In this document: piece by piece, positions 9,701 to 17,879 of the stretch
Layout: each line of letters starts with the position of its first letter
Position numbering within the stretch: the stretch's first letter is position 1
Assembly: GCA_023443515.1 (NCBI GenBank)
Contig: JAEZUC010000067.1
Coordinates: forward strand, 1 to 43,194
Direction of reading: 5' to 3'
DNA length: 43,194 bases
DNA from: Bacillota bacterium
GTDB taxonomy: Bacteria; Bacillota; Clostridia; Acetivibrionales; DSM-1351
The notes under the pieces: model-generated
What the model saw: the letters and a program-made list of their open reading frames with translations, nothing else
Databases searched by the model: none
What the model was told of the DNA's origin: nothing
Made by a program: the position numbers and the translations under genes

Positions 9701-10263
9701 TACCTTACGGATCAAGAATCAAGGTATATGACGGAGATATTGTAGAAGCCGGAGACGAATTGACCGAGGGTTCAGTAAATCCTCACGATATCCTCAAAAT
9801 TAAGGGTATCAAGGGAGTTCAGGCTTATCTTCTTCAAGAAGTTCAGAGAGTTTATAGAATGCAGGGTGTTGACATCAATGACAAGCATATAGAAGTTATT
9901 GTAAGACAGATGATGAGAAAAGTTAAGATTGAAGATGCAGGAGATACCAGCTTACTCCCAGGAGGACTTGTTGATATATTCGAGTTTGAGAAAGAAAATC
10001 AAAAAGCTCTTGATGCAGGGTTAAGCCCCGCTACAGGTGAGCGTACTCTGCTGGGTATTACAAAAGCTTCACTTGCAACAGACTCATTCTTGTCTGCCGC
10101 TTCCTTCCAGGAAACTACAAGGGTTCTTACAGAAGCCGCAATTAAGGGTAAGATTGACCCTCTCGTAGGCTTGAAGGAAAACGTTATCATTGGTAAGCTT
10201 ATACCAGCAGGTACCGGTATGAGTCGCTACAAAGATATAAGCATAAGCAGTGTAGTTGAATAA
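6766..10263 (+). CDS. rpoC: DNA-directed RNA polymerase subunit beta'
   Basis: The beta' subunit carries the catalytic Mg2+ site. ATG 6766 is preceded by AAGGAAGGGAG. The 1165-residue protein has the N-terminal zinc finger (C60, C62, C75, C78), the catalytic NADFDGDQM loop with D449, D451 and D453, the PVLLNRAPTLHR motif, the bridge helix/trigger loop region (GARGNINQIKQLAGMRGLM), and the second zinc site near CHSEVGICAKCYG. Length is normal for a clostridial beta' lacking large lineage insertions. Two terminators follow, so unlike many Firmicutes the transcript seems to end here rather than run on into the L7Ae-rpsL genes. Confidence 0.99.
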   Translation: MFELNNFDSIKIGLASPEKVREWSKGEVKKPETINYRTLKPERDGLFCERIFGPQKDWECHCGKYKRIRYKGIVCDRCGVEVTRSKVRRERMGHIELAAPVSHIWYFKGIPSRMGLILDMSPRSLEKILYFASYVVIDPGQTPLSKKQVLTEKEYRDSVDKFGMNFRAAMGAEAVKELLVEIDLESLSKELRAELTESTGQKRIRAVKRLEVVEAFRLSGNRPEWMILDVVPVIPPELRPMVQLDGGRFATSDLNDLYRRVINRNNRLKRLLDLGAPDIIVRNEKRMLQEAVDALIDNGRRGRPVTGPGNRPLKSLSDMLKGKQGRFRQNLLGKRVDYSGRSVIVVGPDLKIFQCGLPKEMALELFKPFVMKKLVNDGLAHNIKSAKRMVERVRNEVWDVLEEVIKEHPVLLNRAPTLHRLGIQAFEPVLVEGRALKLHPLVCSAYNADFDGDQMAVHVPLSAEAQSEARFLMLSANNLLAPKDGKPITVPTQDMVLGSYYLTIEKPNEPGDGKVFCDMNEVLMAYQEGVLGLHAQIKVRVEKEINGVKMRKVISCTPGRLIFNEAIPQDLGFVDRSDESKLFDLEINFLVGKKELGKIIDKCIRVHGTTKTAVILDKIKALGFKYSTRGAITISVSDMVIPEIKKQYLQETENTIDNIVKQFKRGLISDEERYNSVISAWTETGESITKALIDNLDRFNPVYMMSQSGARGNINQIKQLAGMRGLMADTSGKTIEIPIKSNFREGLNVLEFFISTHGARKGLADTALRTADSGYLTRRLVDVSQDVIVRELDCGTDKGIEVYDIKDGGEIIEPLSERLVGRYLTEDMYDPNTKELIATKDEAIDEKKASTIAKSGVKKVRIRSVLTCHSEVGICAKCYGANLATGDAVNVGEAVGIIAAQSIGEPGTQLTMRTFHTGGVAGDDITQGLPRVEELFEARKPKGLAIISEIAGNVKLAESKKKREVIITAEDGESKSYQIPYGSRIKVYDGDIVEAGDELTEGSVNPHDILKIKGIKGVQAYLLQEVQRVYRMQGVDINDKHIEVIVRQMMRKVKIEDAGDTSLLPGGLVDIFEFEKENQKALDAGLSPATGERTLLGITKASLATDSFLSAASFQETTRVLTEAAIKGKIDPLVGLKENVIIGKLIPAGTGMSRYKDISISSVVE

Positions 10264-10297
10264 GCTAGTTAGTTTTTAAAATCAAATATCTGTTTTT

Positions 10298-10340
10298 GAA
10301 GCATCAGTATACTTAAACAAAGTTACTGGTGCTTCTGTTT
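10298..10340 (+). terminator. Terminator-like hairpin after rpoC
   Basis: GAAGCATCAGTA (10298-10309) pairs with TACTGGTGCTTC (10324-10335) through one G-U pair, followed by a short T-rich stretch. Confidence 0.6.
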
Positions 10341-10390
10341 GTTACAAAGAAATTCATGAACAATCAATTAAAAAAATATATTCAGAAAAT

Positions 10391-10430
10391 GAAAGTGGGC
10401 TGTATTTTAGATACAGCCCACTTTCATTTT
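10391..10430 (+). terminator. Strong terminator after rpoC
   Basis: A perfect 15-bp stem (GAAAGTGGGCTGTAT / ATACAGCCCACTTTC) with a 5-base loop and ATTTT behind it. It separates rpoBC from the surface-protein gene and may work in both directions. Confidence 0.85.
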
Positions 10431-10473
10431 ATTATAACTCTGCAGATAAGTGTAAGAAAATATACAATATATA

Positions 10474-10503
10474 TCGACAAGTAACGACACGATATGATAC
10501 AAT
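10474..10503 (+). promoter_or_regulatory. Candidate promoter of the surface-protein gene
   Basis: TCGACA (10474-10479), 18 bases, TACAAT (10498-10503). It sits between the rpoC terminator and the repeats at 10517-10563, so it would place those repeats at the start of transcription. Confidence 0.4.
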
Positions 10504-10516
10504 ACGTCAAAATAGA

Positions 10517-10563
10517 TTTATTGGAACGGTTTAAGTATTTATTGGAACGGTTTAATAAACCGT
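10517..10563 (+). promoter_or_regulatory. Tandem repeat plus palindrome, operator-like
   Basis: TTTATTGGAACGGTTTA occurs twice (10517-10533 and 10538-10554) with a 21-base period, two helical turns, so both copies face the same side of the DNA. The second copy runs into a perfect palindrome, ACGGTTTA-A-TAAACCGT (10547-10563). This is the form of a regulator-binding site just downstream of a promoter. The regulator is not known. Confidence 0.55.
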
Positions 10564-10723
10564 CTAATAAGTGCATTGAGAGCAAAATCCAACTGGGACG
10601 AATTATATTGAAAATAACCTAGCTGAAGACTGCTCAGATGTACAAATATTTTAATATAGTGCATATGAGTGATTTGATTCACTCTTAAGCGATAGATGTT
10701 AACAATCATAAAGGAGAGAAAAT

Positions 10724-10843
10724 ATGAAAAAAGGAGTGAAAATATGAAAAATACATATCGGTACTAACTTAGCTGTAGTGGGTATTATCTGTTCTGGAAT
10801 TTACAATTCAAGTCGTTGGTTATCAAGAGAAACAATTAAATAA
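10724..10843 (+). pseudogene. Possible remnant of a small peptide gene
   Basis: ATG 10724 with a good AAAGGAG upstream opens MKKGVKI and then hits TGA at 10745-10747. The same frame continues open for 31 codons (reading KIHIGTNLAVVGIICSGIYN... to TAA), ending 21 bases before the surface-protein start. The ribosome-binding site and start are imperfectly duplicated in tandem (AAAGGAGAGAAAATATGAAA then AAAGGAGTGAAAATATGAAA), which could have created the stop. I do not recognise the peptide; it may be noncoding. Confidence 0.3.
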
Positions 10844-10864
10844 CGAAACAACGGGGGGTAGTAT

Positions 10865-13800
10865 ATGAAAACTATAAAGAAAAAACTTAACAGGTTATTC
10901 TGCATTGTTATGGCATTACTCCTATTATTGAACGCCACGCCTATAGGAACGTTAATGGCCTTTGCTGAGGAAGCAGAAGTCGTAGCGAGTGGCAGTTGTG
11001 GAACAAATGTAAACTGGGTATTGACTGCTTTGACGGACAGTACCTATGCACTTACCATCTCAGCAACAGCTGAGAATAATACCATGGACGATTACGACAT
11101 ACCGGGTAATGCTGACGGCGTACCGTGGAAGTCATATATCACCAATATTACCAGTCTGGTTGTACAGGAAGGCGTAAAAAACTTAGGGAATCGGACATGC
11201 TATGGAGCGACATCCCTGACCAGTGTATCTATTCCTTCTTCTGTTTCAGATACAGGAAACGGAACCTTTAGGGGGTGTACTGCTTTACAAGAAGCATCTT
11301 TTGGAGGTGCTATAACTATGGATAAAAATTTATTCTACGGATGTACAAATCTTAAAACAGTCAGCATTGCTGAAGGCACAACTCTCCTAGCTGACAATAC
11401 CTTCTCCGGTTGCATTACATTGGAGGAAATTACTTTGCCGGCTTCTCTAACATCTATTGGTGCGAATGCTTTTAAAGATTGCAATAAAATCAATACAATT
11501 AATTTTACTGGCAGTAAAGAAGAATATAAAACTCTACTGGTGAACAATACTGCCAATACCACTCCTATACAATCTGCTACTATTACTGTTATCTGCAGTG
11601 ATGGAACCTTTGTTTATGGTGAAGAAGAAGAGGGCGATGAGGAAGAGGAGAATATAATTACCGGAACTACTAATGCTGTTAATTGGAGTCTAAATACAGG
11701 TACCGGTAAGTTTATTCTTTCCGGTAAAGGAGCAACTGCGGATTATGGCAATGCTGCAGCTACACCATGGTATACATATATGAATAAGATTAAGGAGGTT
11801 GTTGTAGAAGAAGGCGTTACTTATTTAGGAAACCGGCTTTTCTATGGATCAACATCCCTGACCAGTGTAACTATTTCCTCCTCCGTTTCAAATTTAGGAA
11901 ACGGTGTCTTTAGAGAATGTACGTCTTTAACAGAAGCTTCCTTAGAAGGAGCTATCACCATAATGAGCGATAATTTATTTTATAAGTGTACAAACCTTAA
12001 AAAAGTAAGCATTGCTGAAGGTACAACTATATTGGGCAGAAATATTTTCAGCGGTTGTTCCTTATTGGAGTCCCTTACTCTTCCTGCTAGTTTGGTAACT
12101 ATCGGTGCAACCGCTTTTGATACCTGTCCCAGCCTTTCAACCATTCAGTTTGGAGGAACAAAAGAACAATTCAAGAGCTTGGTAGATAGCAATAGCGCCA
12201 ATACAAAGCCTTTACAATCTGCAGATGTTGAAGTTACCTGTAGTGACGGAACATATGTCTATGGCCGCATAAGCTTAGGAAATGGTTTGGAGTACTCTCT
12301 CAGCAACGGAACCCTGACTATTTTAGGAGAAGGCACAATGGATGATTATTCTCTGGCTTCAGATGTACCCTGGGCTGGCGAGGCTGATTCTATTAAAACA
12401 GTAGTAATCAAGGGCGGGGTTGCGAAAATAGGAGCTAACGCTTTTGCAGGAACCAGTTCCATAGAAAAGGTCTTCTATATCGGTACAGATGAAGGGTGGA
12501 ATACTTTACAGACAGCAAGTGGCAACAATAACGAAAAACTCTTTACCGCACCTTTTACCAATGGACTTTCCGGAACCTGCGGTGAAAATGTTACCTGGGC
12601 GCTTAGTGCAGATGAAACAACACTAACAATTTCAGGACAGGGTACAATGTATGCATACAACACTACCACAACATTAGCTCCTTGGCTCTACAGCAAAGAT
12701 AATATCACTAAAGTGGTTATTAATGAAGGAGTAACCGATGTTGGAGATTATGCTTTTTATGGTTGCAAACGTATCAGCTCTCTATCACTTCCAAGCTCCG
12801 TAGAAGAACTTGGTACTTATGCTTTCGGGAGTTGTATAGCTCTAAAAGAAATTGTTTTTCCGGAAGGATTGAGGGTTATTGGTGCAAAGGCATTTAATGC
12901 TTGTAGCGGACTGACCACAGTTCACATCCCCAAATCCTTGACAAATATAGACATGAAGGCATTTATCTTAAACTCTTCACTTTCTACTATTTACTATGCC
13001 GGTACAGAAAATCAGTGGAAAAATATACTAATAAGTGAATCTGCGTCTGGAAACAATAATTTTCTAAATGCAAAGCGTGTATATATGGGGGCGCTCCCTA
13101 GCACGAATTTCTCAGACGTGAGTGGTGATGCCTGGTATGCCGGAGCTGTCAAGTACATGGTTGAAAAAGAGTTTATGACCGGGGAGAACGGAAAATTTGG
13201 CTCGGATAATCAACTGAGTAGTACAGAGATTACTTCTATATTGTACCAGTTGGCGGGTGCACCGGGAATGTACACTTCTGCAAATGATTGGGCGCTGCAA
13301 AATAATATTACTGCTAATGTAACCGATGAAAATGTTACTGTGTTAAGGCTGATGGAAATTGTATATACTATTGCAAACTATAACGGTGTTGATGTCACTG
13401 CGGTGACAGGCAATAGCTTAGATGGCATTACCAATACAGAGGCACTATCAGAGGAGGAATTATTAAAGTTAACTTGGGTATTGGAACAAGGTTACTTTGC
13501 TGACCTGATTTCCAATAAAGGCCCAATAGATTGTAACAGTTATCTGACAAGAAGTGAAGGTGCTTCAGTACTTGCCGCATATTTAAACAGTAAGGCTGCA
13601 TATGCGGACCGCTATAGAAAAATTGTAGCAGAAGCACGTACTGCACTGGAGGCCAAAGGCGATGGCACATTCTATATTATTGCTCCAAAGATAGCAGTTC
13701 CTAATATTACTGCTAAAGCGGGTGATTTTACTTTACTGGTCTTGCCGGATGGACAGACTATGATGATTGATAGTGGAGTAGGAGATTGTAAAGGGCCTGC

Positions 13801-16036
13801 TATGTCGTTTATCAAGGACATAGGACTCAAATCCCTTGATTATTTTGTCCTTTCACATCCACATACAGACCACGTGGGAAATGCTCTTAGTGTGGCAAAA
13901 TATTTATATGAAGAGGCTGGCGGAACCATTGGCACTTACCTTTACACTGGGTATCCATATGGTAGCCTAGAGCCTGCGTTTGCTGCCTACTTGGCAGAAA
14001 AGAATGTAAAAATGAGAACCGATATAAAAGCAGGGGATCAGCTTGAAATTGGTGATGTTAAGATTGATATCTTCAGCCCTACTGAAGAAGATCTAAAAAC
14101 TACTGACGTAGAGGACGAATCTCTTAATAATTTATCAATGACTATGAAATTTACCTATGGCAATGCTACATATCTGACCAGTGGAGACCTTTATGACGGT
14201 AAGGAAGCTGAACTGGCTCAAAAATATGGTTCTAGGCTAAAAGCCGATATTATGAAATCGAATCACCACGGCTTATATACCTCAAATACAGCGCTTTGGA
14301 CAAATACTGTTTCTCCGAAAATTGTGATTACCAATAATGATGATGTGGGAAGTTCTATTATTTACAGACGTCTTAGCAAAGAAGGCTCGGCCTACTACAG
14401 TGTAGGAGTAGATGGACTGGTTATGATGACCATGAGTCCAAATGCAGAATATACGGTTACTAGCCAGTATGATACTATCCTACGTCAGGAATACTCCGGA
14501 GAAATTGGTAAACCAACAAATAGAATTAGTCCGGCAACTGCAACCTTTGACAAAAAAGCAGGTGCCGAGAAAGATATCACAGTAAATATGACCTTGAACG
14601 GAAACACTTTAAGGGACATTACTAACGGTTCAACTTCTCTGAAAAAGGATATTGACTATTCTGTAAGTGGTGACATTGTTACCATCAAGAAGGAATACCT
14701 AGATTCACAATCAGTAGGGTCTATTATGCTGACTTTCATATTCAGTGCAGGAAACAACTCCAAATTAAGTATTACCATTTACGACACTACGAGTACCGGC
14801 TCTACTTCTCCTGTGCAGCCTGAGCAGCAGAAAGCACCAACTACAAAGGTGGATGAAGATACAGGCAGGGTTGTTGTGGATGTTAAACCGGTACTTGATA
14901 ACAGTACATCCGTTGCTAAGTCCGAGTTGAAGCCTGAAATATTAAACCATGCCTTAGAATTGGCAAAGGCAGACCAGAAGGGAATAAAGACGGTTAGCAT
15001 TAATGTTGAGAACTTGAAAGATACCAAGGCATATGAAGTTGTACTGCCATCAGAGGTACTGATGCAGAAAGAAATGACACAAAAGCTGGAAATCAAAACA
15101 CATAAAGCAAATATGGTGTTGCCGGGAAATCTCTTGTATAACGCAAGCGTTTTGAAAAGGTCAGACAATGTAACTATAACTATCAAAGAAGTGGAGAAAG
15201 AGTTACTGACTGACAAAACCCTAGCTTTGGTTGGTGATAGACCGGTAATAGAATTGAGTGTGAACTCAAACGGGAAAGAGATATACTTAAAAAATCCCAA
15301 TGCACCTATAAAGATATCTATTCCATACATTCCTACAGACAAGGAAATGGGAAAACAAGAGCATATAGTAGTGTTCTGTATTGATGAACATGGAAATGCT
15401 GTTACTGTACCAAGCGGTAAATATAACTCTGATTCCGGAGAAATTACTTTTACAACAACAAAGCTGCAGAGATTTTCTATCGGCTATGTGGAAAAGAGCT
15501 TTGACGATATTCAGAGTATAGCTTGGGCAAAGAAAGAAATTGAAGTCTTAGCTTCAAAAGGAGTTATAAGCGGAACCTCTGACGCTACTTTTACTCCTTC
15601 TGCTAATATAACAAGAGCCGATTTTTTAGTATTGCTTATAAAAACCCTGTCTCTCTCAACAGTAGTGGAGGATAACTTCGATGATGTAAATCCGGGAAAT
15701 TACTATTATGAGGCGATAGGTATTGCTAAAAAACTTGGGATTACTACAGGAAAAGGAAATAACTTATTTAACCCCAAGGATTCAATTACCAGACAAGAAA
15801 TGTTTACATTAACAGCCAGGGCTATGAAGTTGGCAGGTAAACTTAAGGATGAGCATAGTATGAAAGTATTAGAGAGCTACCAAGACCAGGATACTATCGC
15901 ACACTTTGCTTTGGAGGACACAGCGGCGCTTGTAGAGGAAGGTATTATTAAAGGATCTGGAAGTATGTTAGCTCCTTTAAAAAATGCTAATCGAGCTGAA
16001 GCGGCAGTAATGCTTTACAAGATTTATAACCGTTAA
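10865..16036 (+). CDS. Large secreted S-layer-anchored mosaic protein: BspA-type LRR, MBL-fold, X2 and SLH domains
   Basis: 1723 residues, ATG 10865 after GGGGGG. Order of domains: signal peptide (1 to about 35, cleavage near AFAEEA); four tandem units with BspA-type leucine-rich repeats (about 40-255, 262-468, 470-565, 566-736; recurrent LTSVSIPSSV, FYGCTNLKTVSIAEG patterns), the first two nearly copies and the third short; a degenerate SLH-like segment (about 748-900, FSDVSGDAWYAGAVKYM); a metallo-beta-lactamase fold (about 932-1210) with H998-x-H1000-x-D1002-H1003, D1108 in TSGDL and H1134-H1135 in NHHG, the pattern of the ComEC C-terminal domain; an X2 module as in cellulosomal scaffoldins (about 1220-1305); a linker and a clostridial extracellular domain (to about 1540); and SLH repeats (1546-1723) for attachment to the cell wall. 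It acts outside the cell. Substrate is unknown: the metal site could serve a nuclease or phosphodiesterase. It stands alone between two housekeeping operons. Confidence 0.88.
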   Translation: MKTIKKKLNRLFCIVMALLLLLNATPIGTLMAFAEEAEVVASGSCGTNVNWVLTALTDSTYALTISATAENNTMDDYDIPGNADGVPWKSYITNITSLVVQEGVKNLGNRTCYGATSLTSVSIPSSVSDTGNGTFRGCTALQEASFGGAITMDKNLFYGCTNLKTVSIAEGTTLLADNTFSGCITLEEITLPASLTSIGANAFKDCNKINTINFTGSKEEYKTLLVNNTANTTPIQSATITVICSDGTFVYGEEEEGDEEEENIITGTTNAVNWSLNTGTGKFILSGKGATADYGNAAATPWYTYMNKIKEVVVEEGVTYLGNRLFYGSTSLTSVTISSSVSNLGNGVFRECTSLTEASLEGAITIMSDNLFYKCTNLKKVSIAEGTTILGRNIFSGCSLLESLTLPASLVTIGATAFDTCPSLSTIQFGGTKEQFKSLVDSNSANTKPLQSADVEVTCSDGTYVYGRISLGNGLEYSLSNGTLTILGEGTMDDYSLASDVPWAGEADSIKTVVIKGGVAKIGANAFAGTSSIEKVFYIGTDEGWNTLQTASGNNNEKLFTAPFTNGLSGTCGENVTWALSADETTLTISGQGTMYAYNTTTTLAPWLYSKDNITKVVINEGVTDVGDYAFYGCKRISSLSLPSSVEELGTYAFGSCIALKEIVFPEGLRVIGAKAFNACSGLTTVHIPKSLTNIDMKAFILNSSLSTIYYAGTENQWKNILISESASGNNNFLNAKRVYMGALPSTNFSDVSGDAWYAGAVKYMVEKEFMTGENGKFGSDNQLSSTEITSILYQLAGAPGMYTSANDWALQNNITANVTDENVTVLRLMEIVYTIANYNGVDVTAVTGNSLDGITNTEALSEEELLKLTWVLEQGYFADLISNKGPIDCNSYLTRSEGASVLAAYLNSKAAYADRYRKIVAEARTALEAKGDGTFYIIAPKIAVPNITAKAGDFTLLVLPDGQTMMIDSGVGDCKGPAMSFIKDIGLKSLDYFVLSHPHTDHVGNALSVAKYLYEEAGGTIGTYLYTGYPYGSLEPAFAAYLAEKNVKMRTDIKAGDQLEIGDVKIDIFSPTEEDLKTTDVEDESLNNLSMTMKFTYGNATYLTSGDLYDGKEAELAQKYGSRLKADIMKSNHHGLYTSNTALWTNTVSPKIVITNNDDVGSSIIYRRLSKEGSAYYSVGVDGLVMMTMSPNAEYTVTSQYDTILRQEYSGEIGKPTNRISPATATFDKKAGAEKDITVNMTLNGNTLRDITNGSTSLKKDIDYSVSGDIVTIKKEYLDSQSVGSIMLTFIFSAGNNSKLSITIYDTTSTGSTSPVQPEQQKAPTTKVDEDTGRVVVDVKPVLDNSTSVAKSELKPEILNHALELAKADQKGIKTVSINVENLKDTKAYEVVLPSEVLMQKEMTQKLEIKTHKANMVLPGNLLYNASVLKRSDNVTITIKEVEKELLTDKTLALVGDRPVIELSVNSNGKEIYLKNPNAPIKISIPYIPTDKEMGKQEHIVVFCIDEHGNAVTVPSGKYNSDSGEITFTTTKLQRFSIGYVEKSFDDIQSIAWAKKEIEVLASKGVISGTSDATFTPSANITRADFLVLLIKTLSLSTVVEDNFDDVNPGNYYYEAIGIAKKLGITTGKGNNLFNPKDSITRQEMFTLTARAMKLAGKLKDEHSMKVLESYQDQDTIAHFALEDTAALVEEGIIKGSGSMLAPLKNANRAEAAVMLYKIYNR

Positions 16037-16051
16037 TATCATTGTAGTACC

Positions 16052-16097
16052 GGAGTATCGGATAACTCCTCACAAGGAGTTATCCGATACTCCTTTC
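16052..16097 (+). terminator. Terminator after the surface-protein gene
   Basis: A perfect 19-bp stem (16052-16070 with 16075-16093) and a 4-base loop, followed by TTT. One of the strongest hairpins in the window. The rest of 16098-16250 holds no gene. Confidence 0.8.
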
Positions 16098-16253
16098 TGT
16101 TGGTTTAACACCTCTATTCCTTGAAAAAAAGAGCGTGAACCTTCAATTTTTTTATTTTTTTGTGGGAATGTGGAATTTAAGTATCCTTTAAAAGGCATAT
16201 TATAAACAGCTCAAAATAATTATTTGTCTGTACTAATGGCATAATCAGCACGC

Positions 16254-16283
16254 TTGACAAAAGATAATACAGAGTGATAAAAT
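16254..16283 (+). promoter_or_regulatory. Promoter of the L7Ae-rpsL-rpsG-fusA-tuf genes
   Basis: TTGACA (16254-16259), 18 bases, TAAAAT (16278-16283), about 95 bases before the L7Ae-like start. It supports separate transcription of this cluster from rpoBC. Confidence 0.6.
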
Positions 16284-16376
16284 AATTCAGTGCGTTGATT
16301 TTGTGCATTTTTTTTGTGTGCAATTTCAGAACACTTCTAAAATTGAAGAGAAAACCACAATTGGAGGACTAAAAAA

Positions 16377-16619
16377 TTGTTGGATGATCTTAAACACTGT
16401 AAGAAGGCAGTTGGTGTCAAGCAGTCTACCAAAGCCGTAGAAAACGGTGTCGCGTCAAATGTTATTATTGCGAGGGATTGTGAGCAGAGAGTGGTAAGAG
16501 GACTTATTGAACTTTGTGAGGCAAAAGCAGTTCCCGTAACATATGTTGATTCAATGAAGCAACTGGGAAAAGCCTGTGGTATTGACGTTGACGCTGCAGT
16601 TGCATGTATTTTAAAGTAG
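16377..16619 (+). CDS. Ribosomal L7Ae-like RNA-binding protein
   Basis: 80-residue L7Ae/L30e-fold protein of the bacterial YbxF/YlxQ type, which bind kink-turn RNA; in Bacillus ybxF has the same place between rpoC and rpsL. Seen: KAVENGVASNVIIARD and the C-terminal CGIDVDAAVACIL, the usual bacterial L7Ae pattern. Start is TTG 16377, 9 bases after GGAGG at 16363; the adjacent TTG 16380 is less well spaced. The exact cellular role of these proteins in bacteria is not settled. Confidence 0.9.
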   Translation: MLDDLKHCKKAVGVKQSTKAVENGVASNVIIARDCEQRVVRGLIELCEAKAVPVTYVDSMKQLGKACGIDVDAAVACILK

Positions 16620-16697
16620 CTTATATTTATTTATTCTTACTATTTGGTAAGGTATATATAAAATATATAATAATTACCTTTGAAAGGAGGTGTACTA

Positions 16698-17126
16698 ATG
16701 CCAACATTTAATCAGCTGGTTAGAAAGGGCAGAGAAGTTATCGAAAAGAAATCAACTGCTCCAGCTCTCCAGAAAGGATTTAACTCAAAGAAGAAAAAGC
16801 CTACAGATTTAAGTAGCCCTCAAAAGAGAGGTGTTTGTACCGTTGTTAAAACTCAGACTCCAAAGAAGCCTAACTCAGCGCTTCGTAAAGTTGCCAGAGT
16901 TCGTCTTACAAACGGTATAGAAGTAACTGCATATATTCCTGGAATAGGACATAACCTACAGGAGCATAGCGTTGTTCTTATCAGAGGCGGAAGAGTTAAA
17001 GACTTACCTGGTGTAAGGTACCACATTATTAGAGGTACTCTTGACACTGCCGGAGTTGCCAAAAGAATGCAGAGCCGTTCAAAATACGGTGCAAAGCGTC
17101 CTAAGGCAGGTGCCGCTAAAAAGTAA
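16698..17126 (+). CDS. rpsL: 30S ribosomal protein S12
   Basis: S12 sits at the decoding centre and governs translational accuracy. ATG 16698 follows AAAGGAGGTG and gives 142 residues starting MPTFNQLVRKGRE. The streptomycin-relevant sites read TPKKPNSALRKVARVRL and RVKDLPGVRYH, with lysines at both classical resistance positions, the sensitive wild-type state. rpsG follows about 220 bases later, an unusually long gap. Confidence 0.98.
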   Translation: MPTFNQLVRKGREVIEKKSTAPALQKGFNSKKKKPTDLSSPQKRGVCTVVKTQTPKKPNSALRKVARVRLTNGIEVTAYIPGIGHNLQEHSVVLIRGGRVKDLPGVRYHIIRGTLDTAGVAKRMQSRSKYGAKRPKAGAAKK

Positions 17127-17348
17127 TAACACAGCGTGCTGACAAATTTAAAATGTTAGGTGCTTAGTACGTGATTATATATATTTTGTATAAGAGAAAA
17201 TAGGTTTTTAATAAAATTATCTATAATCTGTTAAACTAGTAAGGTATATTAATGTACTTGCACTGACGACGGTTTAAACCACGAGTACCTGTGATACTAG
17301 TTATGGGTTTATCCCATATCAATGTTATCATAAAAGGAGGGAAGTAAG

Positions 17349-17819
17349 GTGCCAAGAAAAGGTCATATTTCAAAAAGAGATGTTTTAGCTGATCCTATAT
17401 ACGGAAGCAAAACAGTTACTAAACTGGTTAACAACGTAATGTATGATGGTAAAAAAGGTGTTGCACAGCAGATATGCTACGATGCTTTTGATATTATCAA
17501 AGAAAAAACCGGCAGAGATCCTTTGGAAGTATTCGAAGAAGCTATGGCAAACATCATGCCAGTTCTCGAAGTAAAGGCTAGAAGAGTCGGTGGAGCAACA
17601 TATCAGGTTCCTATGGAAGTTAGACCTGAAAGAAGACAAACCCTGGGTTTGAGATGGCTCGTTGATTACTCTCGCAAAAGAGGCGAGCGTACTATGAGGG
17701 AAAGACTTTCAGGAGAAATACTTGACGCTATCAACAATATGGGTGGAGCTTACAAGAAGAAAGAAGATACTCATAAGATGGCTGAAGCTAACAGAGCATT
17801 TGCTCATTACAGATGGTAA
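17349..17819 (+). CDS. rpsG: 30S ribosomal protein S7
   Basis: S7 nucleates assembly of the 30S head and contacts mRNA and tRNA at the E site. GTG start 17349 after AAAGGAGGG; 156 residues (MPRKGHISKRDVLADP, then RRVGGATYQVPMEVRPERR, ending ANRAFAHYRW), complete and typical. The 222-base gap before it (17127-17348) has no gene and only modest inverted repeats; it could hold a translational control site, but nothing specific is recognised. Confidence 0.98.
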   Translation: MPRKGHISKRDVLADPIYGSKTVTKLVNNVMYDGKKGVAQQICYDAFDIIKEKTGRDPLEVFEEAMANIMPVLEVKARRVGGATYQVPMEVRPERRQTLGLRWLVDYSRKRGERTMRERLSGEILDAINNMGGAYKKKEDTHKMAEANRAFAHYRW

Positions 17820-17832
17820 TAATAATATATAT

Positions 17833-17853
17833 GGATTGATAATTTATCAATCC
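17833..17853 (+). repeat. Small hairpin between rpsG and fusA
   Basis: GGATTGATAA and TTATCAATCC form a 10-bp stem with a single base between the arms and no T-tract. Probably an mRNA processing or stability element. Confidence 0.5.
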
Positions 17854-17879
17854 GGACTATCGTGAAAGGAGGGTAATTC

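Noticed and set aside
10517..10554. Direct repeats as a CRISPR remnant
   Set aside because: Only two copies with a 4-base gap; no spacers and no cas genes. An operator explains them better.
14779..15342. Minus-strand open frame of 187 codons within the surface-protein gene
   Set aside because: Shadow of the plus-strand gene; no start signal and composition typical of antisense reading.
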